Of a DNA stretch of 64,000 nucleotides, positions 44,384 through 53,067 are shown piece by piece (positions within the stretch are counted from its first letter, which is position 1; every line of letters begins with the position of its first letter). A model generated the notes under the pieces. The model was not told where the DNA came from and did not search any database. It saw only the letters and a program-made list of their open reading frames with translations. A program made the position numbers and the translations under genes. This DNA comes from Phialocephala subalpina. Its lineage: Eukaryota > Ascomycota > Leotiomycetes > Helotiales > Mollisiaceae. Location: NCBI GenBank assembly GCA_900073065.1, contig FJOG01000007.1:115087-179086 (forward strand), given 5' to 3'.

Positions 44384-44791
44384 ATGCCCATCATCGAAAA
44401 AATCTCGCGCTTCATGATGCCACTCAATCCGCATATCTCCCTACCAATTCCAGAGCCACGCTCGGATGAAGTACCATACAGACTTTCACAAAAACGCCTT
44501 CCACCGAGACCTGCGTCGAGAGAAATTGCTGCCTTGCAATTGGAAAATGAGATCCTGCGACAGGAAAACCACTCATTACGCGCTCGTCTGGAAGTGTGCG
44601 GGAAGGAGATGACGAGATACCACAAGGTTGCTTGTGCTGCTCAATCGCTTACGGAAGAATTCATGGCAGCTTTGCATCATCTTCAGCAGTCAATATCTAT
44701 CATGAAAAAGGCACAACAAGCAGCACAGAGGGCCTGTATTGTACCCCTTGGAAGGACTGATAGTAGCGAATTTGGGGGAAACTGGATATGA
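44384..44791 (+). CDS. small coiled-coil protein (135 aa)
   Basis: A single-exon frame starts at an ATG. The centre is a strong coiled coil (EIAALQLENEILRQENHSLR, then continued heptads), preceded by a Pro-rich segment and followed by helical KKAQQAAQRA. No domain name can be given. It lies between the repeat-bounded gap and the convergent patatin gene, whose 3' end is 57 bases away. A leucine-zipper-like dimerisation role is plausible but unproven. Confidence 0.5.
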   Translation: MPIIEKISRFMMPLNPHISLPIPEPRSDEVPYRLSQKRLPPRPASREIAALQLENEILRQENHSLRARLEVCGKEMTRYHKVACAAQSLTEEFMAALHHLQQSISIMKKAQQAAQRACIVPLGRTDSSEFGGNWI

Positions 44792-44848
44792 GCTTTGAGC
44801 ATATATATAGTACATTTTGGGTATTTTGAAGGCACTTTCATTGCTCGG

Positions 44849-47800
44849 TCAAAATTTGACTCTTTTGGCGTCTCTTTGTACCATTTCTGGCTGTGGTGGT
44901 CTCCTCTTTTTCCTGCTACCAAAGACGCAGTCAAGACCTTCATCTTGAATCAAGGTGTTAATTTGGTATGGACAATTACTTATACTCCGCGCCCTCATCG
45001 TGATTTTGTCGATCTTAACGTCAATAAAATCTTCAAGTGAAGTAACTTTGAACGATATTGGGCAAGAGAATTCACCTCCCGCTTCGACTCTGATATGTGA
45101 TTCGTCGTTCATGCACGGGACTCTCTGTTCGAAATCAAGATAGAAGTTGGCGTTCAAAGTCTTGAGACGGTTCGCCAGTGGACGTAAAGCTTGATGCGAA
45201 GGTCCAATACGGCAAAGAATACGACCACGGCAGGTGTAAAGAGAGTTGTCAAACGTTGGTTGATCTTTTAGCTCCAAGTAGAACAGTGAAGCAAGGAGAT
45301 TGTCGGCGCATCGCTGGACGTCATCATTTGACAATGCTTGAATTGTTGCTTGCCTTGACAGATTAGGCATGACTTGCAAATCATCCAAGTCAGGCTCATC
45401 TCCATAAAACTCGACATTCATCCTATGGTACCGATTTCGAGCGTGTACCGGCAAGCTGTTCTGGAGCTCTTGCCATCGTGTTTCTCCCACGAAAAAATTC
45501 AAGAAGGAACGAAATAATCTCGGCACACACCGTCCTTGGAAAAACGAGGGCTTTTGCGTGCTTTCTGAATCCGGATCAGATGTTCGCTTGAAGCCGGTGC
45601 CTAAAGATAAGACAATGTCTGGCTGTTTCTTTTGGCGACACCAGATCGTATCTTGCTCCCATAATGCCAGATTTATGGGGTTGTTATGGCCGCCCAGACC
45701 TCCGTCCTGGAAACCTTGAAAAGATTTAAAATACCTTGAGGTGGTGAGTGGAGCGGATCTGTGAAAAAGGAGTGTGAACTTACGGAGGAGCAGCCGAACT
45801 TGCTCTTGCACTGCGACAGTTAGTCAACGTCCATAGGTTGCATCTGTCCACTCACGCTTGCCACGTGCGGAACTCCTTATTCTTATCAGCGGGACGTATG
45901 AGCTTGTATCCTTCGGTAGTCAGTCCCGAATTTTCCCAAACGAAGATTTTTACGTACCACAGTCCTTGGCGCGTTTCTCAGGTCCATTGTAATTAGAAAA
46001 GATACATGTTGACGTATTGTCCGTCGTCGTTGCGACTACTGCAACCTTCGTACCTCCACAAGAAGCATCAAATAGTGCAAATTCAGAGCCAAATGCTTCT
46101 GTGAGAGCTTCATTGATGCCAGTAGAGCTATATCTACTATCTGTGGCGCACGACACCAGTATTTCGAGAGGACGACGAAGGATACCGAGTGACGAGACTG
46201 GAAAGCCTAGGCATCGTCTCTTTCGAAACACGTGCGCAGATAAGTTCTGGAATTGTTTCGTACATTCAGAAACGGACCATCGATTTGTAAACATCCCAAG
46301 AATGATCAAAGCCCCTATGCCGTTAGCAAGAGCCTTCACAACATGCTTCCACACATACCTGAGCTACTACCGACAGCAATGTCAAAATGCTCTTGTATGC
46401 TCATAGGTAGTTCGATGGCGGACTCTATTTCCGTCAAAAAGGCCAAAGGAATTACACCTCTGATCCCACCACCCTCGGCAATAATAGCTCGCACTCCTGC
46501 TGTATCTGGTTTGAGCAAGAATTTATTGGTGCTTTCATGGCCACACAAGGGGCATGCGTCAAACCAAAAAGTCCAAGGCTCTCCTGCACATGCCTTTCCA
46601 TGAGCTTTAGTACAGGAGGTACATAAGGCGTGGCTACAAGGCAGCAGAGTGTTCTCTGGGACATTTGACAGACACGCAAGACACGTGAGATTTCTGTGAA
46701 AGTCTTTCCAGAGCCTTTTGAACCGAAGAAGCACCTTTCGGTGGCAATCCCCTTCAAATGCTGCAGATTTGATGACATCGAAAGCGTATTGGCAGAAAGC
46801 GATCTCGACTGCGTTTGCGAATTGTGAGGAGATGTCGCTGCTGTAAGAATCTCCATTCTTAAAGGGGTCGAGCAAAAGGCACGTCTGGAGAAAGAATTCC
46901 TTAAACACCAGCAAAGGATGGAATGCTGTTCAAATCAAATGATGCTGTTTTGGGAAGCAGAAAACTTACCATGCATTCCGGGAGGGTAGGCATCGAAGAC
47001 CAGAGCTGACGCGATGACTGGGATTGCGAAGTTCAAGACCTGTGACAACTCGATGCTCTTTAAGAAGTTTGAAAGATGTGCTTGAAGCTCGACTGATGGT
47101 AGATCTTGAGCACGTGAGGCGCGGATGAAGCTGAAAGGCGTAACGATATCGGAGCAGAAGTGAACGCAAGCTGATTGGAAGAAGGCTCTCACATGGCATG
47201 CAGAGAAGGCAACCTGTGCAGCCTTTCGGCGTGCCTGCAACTCCGCAGACTCTTGATACAAACGAGCCTTCAATGTTTTCCAAGTACGCGAAGAAGATTT
47301 AGGCCCGGGATATGCGAGTACACGCATACCACCAAATTGGACTGATAGCATTCGGTCGAACTCCGCCTTCTTCAACTTCCCATGGCTCATACTAGTTGAG
47401 AGTCCAAGTTTCTTTTCAGCTTCTCTTCCTAAAATCTGCATGAACGCCTTCGTTGAGATTGTCTCATCGAAGGGGGCGGAGCTTTCCCATGGCGTAAAGA
47501 TCAAAACTCGAGGATATGTCCCGTGGGGAAGATCTGATGGACGACTGCTGAAATTTATCAACCATGCAGCCAGTACCTCAGCAACTGCCGCCAAGCCATC
47601 CAAATCTTGAGCGAAGAAGCAGAGAATTGTACTGAAAGGTGCTATGATCTTTGAATAGACAAGACGGGCGAGAGAAGAGGGGTCTAGCGGCTGAGAGATT
47701 CCTCTGTGCCATTCTAGTGGTCGACGGACAACATTTCCCGGTGTCTTCTCAGTATCCACCTTGATGAGAGACGATAAGTTATGCATTTCGCAATCCGCAA

Positions 47801-48071
47801 ACAATACAGGAGAGTCATCCTTGAAGGTGTTTGGATCTGCTCGAAGATGAACCTCGCCATTTTTGTTGCCTTCAAAGGTACCTGAACAGAATCTGAGATT
47901 CCGCATCGCCAGCGATTTGGCTTTCTGGCCGATCAAGGCAATCATCTGTGGACGTTGCTCGGTTTGGGAGGAAAAATTATTGAAGAGATTGTATGCGCTG
48001 ACATGTTCTTGTAGTGACAAGTCCCCGAGGCCAGCTCGAAGGGACAACCATGTTGAATCGAGACGCGTCAT
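44849..48071 (-). CDS. RING-patatin-like phospholipase (997 aa)
   Basis: Six exons (48071-46970, 46925-46359, 46314-45958, 45910-45856, 45810-45784, 45734-44849) total 998 codons. After a ~420-residue N-terminal region of unknown fold comes a RING-like zinc site (CLACLSN..CSHALCTSCT..CPLCGH). The patatin domain follows: the oxyanion loop AEGGGIRGVIPL, the Ser in GSSSG (rebuilt across intron 2), SSAAPPYFKSF (rebuilt across intron 5) and the Asp in DGGLGG. Catalytic Ser and Asp are both present, so it should be an active acyl hydrolase, and the RING suggests ubiquitin links. The C-terminus is basic (RKKRRPPQ). Patatin-like genes are recurrent Starship cargo, and fungal patatins also act in incompatibility and defence-like cell death. 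Confidence 0.9.
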
Positions 48072-48417
48072 TTTAGCAGGCAAACAGAGATGGGACACAG
48101 TAGAGCGGGTGGCAAAGGGAAGAGAATAATACGACAGAAAAACTTCAAGTTCAAGCCACCCTTTTTTATCATCATGCACACTTGATTTGATCCATTTCGC
48201 GTTCTTGAACTTGTGAACAAGTTACTGTTTCGGTGGTTTTTGGGTATACGGTATGCACAAGCTGGGTAGGCTGAGCGGTTAAGCACTTCCGAAACTGGGT
48301 TCGCGGGGTCCGGCTTGGTCGTCAATCGCAAGCGCGACTTCCGCGAGCTGTGCTCCTCCTCAGCATAACATCCCTCGACTTTTCTTCAAATCCCTTTCAA
48401 CAAAAGACATTTCCATC

Positions 48418-49453
48418 ATGGAACCACATTCTAATGCCAATACTGGAACGGTTAATAAGTTTAGATGGGGCATGCTAGGGAATCCGGCCTCATCGCCCTC
48501 ATCGTCCAAAAGTTCGCTCACCTGGGACGACTTCGATCATTCGCAAACACTGAACTTAGGCTATTCAAACTCTACGAGCATTGTATTCCAGCGGAAGTCT
48601 TTTGCGCCATACATATTACGATTCTGCGATAATTCTAATCTTACAGAAGAAAGAAAACTTCTCACAGACATTGCCCAGCCTAATACTCCTTTGCTTGCAA
48701 CGCGATTCGTGTTCAAGTATGGGAAGCAACATTTTGTAGGATCCAGCCTATCAGACATGTCTCTGGCAGACATCATTGATAGCACCATTGCACTGGAGGA
48801 AATGCACGTCTCTGCGATCTTGAAGCAGGTATGCACCTCAAGAGACCGTCGCCTGATCTTGTTACTAATCATGGATCTGATCGCCTATGCTTTACAACAC
48901 ATCCACACAAAAAGTGCCAAAAGTGGTGCACGCATCAATTATGCAAGCCTGCTCGCGTGCAACGTCTTTGTCAGGCGTGACGGCGTCGTTGAATTAGGTA
49001 GTATCTCACGTTATGTGAATAGATTCTGGTGCCTGATACATCACAGCAGCATTTGGTAATAAGGTTTTACCGAAGTCGATTACGGAGAAGAATTTTCATC
49101 AAGACCGACACGACCTTGGAAAGCTTGCTAAGCATATGATGTCGCTCAGTGAAGCGGAACCCAAGAGCGAAGTTGCCAGACAGAGAATGATATCGATATC
49201 TAACCTGGCTTATGGGGTAGAATTCAACAATTTCGAGCCATCTCCAGAGCTGATGGATTTCCTTGAGCTCTGTGAGAAAAGGGGTGCCATGGAACAGGCC
49301 GTTAGGGTAAGTCAACTCAGCCTGAGACGTTGCCATTTGACTCACACATAGAAGCACCCATTTCTGAATCAGGGAAGCCGAGAATCTTTGGCATGTCTTG
49401 TCCTAAATGCAGAACGATGTGTGGCACGAAGATGCCTCCGTGCATCAAAATAG
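48418..49453 (+). CDS. protein kinase-like pseudokinase (313 aa)
   Basis: Exons 48418-48997, 49047-49306 and 49352-49453 sum to 314 codons. The C-lobe outline of a kinase is visible: MDLIAYALQHIHTKS where LxxLHSxGIVHRD would be, ACNVFVRRDGVVELAAFGNK in place of the NxLL..VKLADFG block, DRHDLGKLAKHMMSL for the D-W-S-LG helix, and a final KHPFLNQG. The catalytic Asp (HRD) and the DFG Asp are both replaced, and no VAIK lysine is seen, so phosphotransfer is unlikely. Intron 1 ends in CAGCAG, so two acceptors three bases apart are both usable. It is divergent from the patatin gene, with about 350 bp between starts. Confidence 0.65.
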
Positions 49454-49710
49454 GAGGATATGGTAACAAGGGCCGGCCGCAGCGGAGAGACTCGTAAGCT
49501 TTGCTTCACTTAGACCAAGTCAATACGAGGTAGTACTTCGGCCGTGCTATTGCATGTCACTAGTGAACCATACTGTCGGGATTCAATAGTCATCGGATAA
49601 GTTGTAAATTGTATTAGCGGGAAACAGATTGCCAACCAAGAAGCTGCGCCGTCCCACCTGAGCCACCCCTGTCCGATCGTCCAAGAGTTCTGGGACCATT
49701 TTTGGTCACG

Positions 49711-50360
49711 TTACTTGCTCTCCCCTGTAGTCCCATCAGCCAACGGGCTCCCGTGCATCGCCTGCAGCTGCCCTAATATCTGCTGCTGCTGAATCTGCTG
49801 AATCTGCTGCATCATCTGCTGCATCCACAGGCTCGTTTCTTGTATCCATGCCTCCATGGTGGATATACTCTTGTGCATCTTGGCTAAATCCCCTCTGACG
49901 TCGTCCTCAAAAGAGACAAGCTCGTTCATCTCCGAACTCTCTCCACCGCAACGATCGTCTTTGATTCGCAAAAGTTCGAAAATCTTGGAGACCTTGTCGA
50001 ATACTTGCGAAACGTCTTGGACAACTTTTGATAGTTGTGTAGAATGATAGGATGTTGTATTCAACAACATGTTCAGGCTCGGCAGCATCATATCACTGTA
50101 AGATAGTTAGCACGCGAATGAAGACTCGTGGGTCCCAGGATATACTTCTTGAGGTGTTCGTCGTCGAAGAAATTGAAGGTATCGACCATGAAGTTATTGG
50201 CGGAGTTTTGGTTCGAGGTCCCCATTTCCTGAGTCGAGTCCCCCATTTTGTTGGAAGACTTTGTATAAAAATGGGAAGATGGGAACCGACGTCGAGCGGA
50301 AATGGCTCTACTTTGTATCTGCCACTGTAGAACCGAAAATACCTGATTCGGGTTGGCCAT
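49711..50360 (-). CDS. coiled-coil, Gln-rich hypothetical protein (171 aa)
   Basis: Proposed exons 50360-50343, 50258-50146 and 50095-49711 total 172 codons. The last intron (GTATAT..TACAG, branch TGCTAACT) is convincing. The first one (84 nt) is less sure and could be retained, since its frame is open. The protein has heptad helices (LSKVVQDVSQVFDKVSKIFE) and a Gln/Met-rich stretch (MQQMMQQIQQIQQQQ). No family is recognised. It lies alone downstream of the kinase-like gene; 49454-49710 holds no gene. Confidence 0.5.
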
Positions 50361-50548
50361 AGATGCTCGTCTGATAGCCGCCGGAAACGGGTGGGTACCT
50401 TCCTGCGATTTCGGTTGCTGGATAAACGTTTTATTTTATTTTGCAACGTATGCCATATAAAAAGGCATTGATCTCCCATTCCAAATGATCTTCATACTAC
50501 CCTTACCATAAACTCTCCATAAATTATCCTCATCAAATACTCATCAAA

Positions 50549-51525
50549 ATGCGAACCTCGACCTTCATCACCTTCGTGACATTTGCAGCAGCAGGAACTG
50601 CTTCTCCACCAACGATATGCATGCTTTCACCTCTCGCTACCATAACGGCGGGTCAGCCAATCACCGCTAGGTAAGTCGGAAGATTTCCAAATCCCCATTA
50701 GTGCTGACCACGCCAGTCTCGACAATCCGCAAGGACGGCCTTGCTCCGCGACGTTAGTGTTCGCTAACGAGGACTTTCTACCTGCTGTTTTCGAACTCCA
50801 GCCAGCTTGGTGTCTGGGTTATCAGCAAGCTGAGATTACCATCCCAATGGAGGTGCCCAATGGCGATGTCACCATCTTATGGCACGCAAGACCACTCTGC
50901 ATATCATGCTCGAACTAACTCTGTTAGGGATTGTGCTGGGGGTGGCACGCAAAGCTGTACCCGGGCATCGATCATTGGCGGCCTTGTCGATGTAGAGGGA
51001 CTTGACGCACAACTCACTGGCACTGTCGAATGTGTTCTTCCGATTGCAACCGTAACCACGTTGTCGACATCCATTCTTGGCTCCAGCACTATACTAGAAG
51101 CAGCAGTAGAGACCGTTTTTAGCACGAGTATCCCAGTGACAACATCCTCCTCGAACTCCGTCATGACTGCAACTGCTACAAGCACAAGCAATGATAAAAT
51201 TACTGTGGCTAGCACGAGCAGTGGCGTGGGGACAACAAGCAGTAGCGTGGGGACAACAAGCAGTGACGTGGGGACAACAAGCAGTGGCGTGGGGACAACG
51301 AGCAGCGATGCAAATGCTGTCGTTGATATAGCGACAACGACCACAGGGACAGTTGCGAGCACTACTAGTGTTGCGCAAGATCGAGCTGTTACCGCATCCT
51401 CTCAAGAAAGTGGAACATCTGTTCAAGTACTAGCTGTAAGCGTAAAGGCATCCGATTGTGGTTGCAGTAGCAGCTTGGCAGCGACTGCGACAAATAACGG
51501 AAGCCCTTTTCAGCGGTGGAAGTAG
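50549..51525 (+). CDS. secreted Ser/Thr-rich protein (294 aa)
   Basis: Exons 50549-50670, 50717-50881 and 50928-51525 total 295 codons. The N-terminus is a signal peptide (MRTSTFITFVTFAAAGTASP). A Cys-containing domain follows (PCSATLVFANEDF, PNGDVTILWDCAGGGTQSC), then a long Ser/Thr/Val stretch with GTTSSSV-type 7-residue repeats, probably O-glycosylated. Intron 2 (50882-50927) must start with GC (TATG|GCACGC) to give the natural ILWDCAG join; it has a perfect GAACTAACT branch site. With no such splice the protein would end after about 16 more codons. It is likely a cell-wall or extracellular protein. Confidence 0.6.
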
Positions 51526-52158
51526 TGATAAACGCGGGCCTGTAGCAAGGAACATGATGCACATGTAATTTAGACAACCAATAATCATACAGTATCGCAA
51601 GTAATCATCCTATGCTGACATTCTCTGCATTCATACAAATAATCAGTGAGAATATCGCGGCTCGTAATCAATACTCGAACAACGGCTTCTCCAGGTCTTA
51701 AATCACATGACTGAAAGCTCATGCGAGATCCCCTTCCTAGCTGCAGACGCCACTTTGCAGGGTTCAATGGCCAAGGTCCACCTGCAAGCCTCCTGCAAGC
51801 CTTTATCGCCTGTCACACGTCAGATCCACCTCAATTTTCTTTTCTTCGCGCGCTTAGCCTTATCGCATAACGAACTCCCGAAAACAGTTGCGTCGGTCGT
51901 TTATTCGGAAAAAAAACCCGAAATGCACGTCAGTTGTTGAAGAAACGATTCTCACGACTTCTAAGCGCTGAAGCTTTTGGCGGCAATATTTTTGGTTTTG
52001 CGTCAATGGGAAGTCGGCCTCACAATGAGCTCTATGAAGTACAAAAGAGACTTCATCGCACTGGCAGAGATGGCCATCACCTCAACAACTCCTGTCCAAC
52101 AATATTACATTCAAGTATCCAAGCACTCAACTAACCGGACCGACCACCCTTCACCACA
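51526..52158. other. intergenic, no supported gene
   Basis: Short plus-strand frames at 51707-51940 and 51934-52134 have no start context, domain or splice partner. The region probably holds the 3' end of the secreted-protein gene and the promoter of the next one. A small direct repeat, CACCTGCAAGCCTCCTGCAAGCC, is seen only in fragments near 51780. Confidence 0.35.
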
Positions 52159-52863
52159 ATGGCATCCAATAGCGAGCACTCTTTGCCTGCGGCTGCCCCG
52201 CAACCTCCAAAACGGGAATTCCTCAGCGGACGAATCACGGAGATGCCGTACATATCAGCAGAGATGATCGGGAAGCTGCAAGAGGAGCAACTACATTGGC
52301 TAGTAGAGATGCTCGCCCAGGAGGTATCGGACTTCAATAAGACGAAGAAGAGCTTGCACCACTACCTTGCCGCATTCATGCACCACGAGCGTGCACTTTG
52401 TGCGGAAAGGAGTTACTCGCAGTCCTTGAACTTCACCATCCAAGGTCTGAGAGCTGAGCTCGAAGCAGAGAAGCTCAAGCATCTGCCAGTCGAAGAGAAT
52501 CAGTATTTTAACGACTTTGATGTTGTAAGTACACCATCTTTCTAGGTCGAACCTCGTGCTAGACTGACTCCACAGGGCTTTACCTTGGATACTCCAACTA
52601 CCCATGAGCCTCTAATGGCTGAAGCTAATGTTGCAGAGGCAGAAGTCAAGTCGCCGGACTCAATCAGCAACAAGGAGCTTGGTGCTCTGCTCGCGGTCGA
52701 TGCGGCGATACTCGGGTTGAGCACGCCACCGAATGAAGATTGGTCCAGTGAACCGGCTACTCACAAGGAGAAGGACAAGATTCAGGGTGTGAGAAGCGGG
52801 CAGAAGAAGAGAAAGTTTGACGCGATTGACATGAACGAGCCAAACAAACGTCTTAAGCAGTGA
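52159..52863 (+). CDS. coiled-coil nuclear-type hypothetical protein (217 aa)
   Basis: Exons 52159-52524 and 52576-52863 are joined by a 51-nt GTAAGT..CACAG intron to 218 codons. The first half is a helical, coiled-coil-prone region (KLQEEQLHWLVEMLAQEVSD) and the second is acidic, ending in a strong basic cluster (GQKKRKFDAIDMNEPNKRLK) that looks like a bipartite nuclear signal. No known domain. The start ATG has good context (CACAATGGC). A role in the nucleus is inferred only from the basic tail. Confidence 0.6.
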
Positions 52864-53067
52864 GGAGGGGAGCCCTGAGTCAACTTGTACCAGTAGCTGT
52901 CTTGTTTTGTATATGTCCTAGTTTGCGTGTTGGCAATAAATGAATTTGAGTTCTGCTATAAATTTGAACATTCCTCCTTCCAAAGCTGCAAAATCTATAT
53001 CCAATGAGAACCTGAGAAAAAAGAAAAATTTGATGTTTTTCTAGACCGTTGATTGGTTCGCAAATAG

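Noticed and set aside
48259..48316. tRNA-like stretch: AAGCTGG pairs with CCGGCTT, with GCTGAGCGGTTAAGC and GGTTCG between
   Set aside because: Only 58 bases, no anticodon arm and a poor T-arm. At most a tRNA-derived fossil; not called as a tRNA.
34268..49453. A DUF3435 captain recombinase or NLR gene inside the putative Starship stretch
   Set aside because: I looked through all long frames and saw no tyrosine recombinase or NACHT/NB-ARC motifs in the window.
50904..51362. Minus-strand Val/Leu-rich 152-codon frame resembling a membrane protein
   Set aside because: Antisense of the Ser/Thr-rich repeat of the secreted-protein gene.
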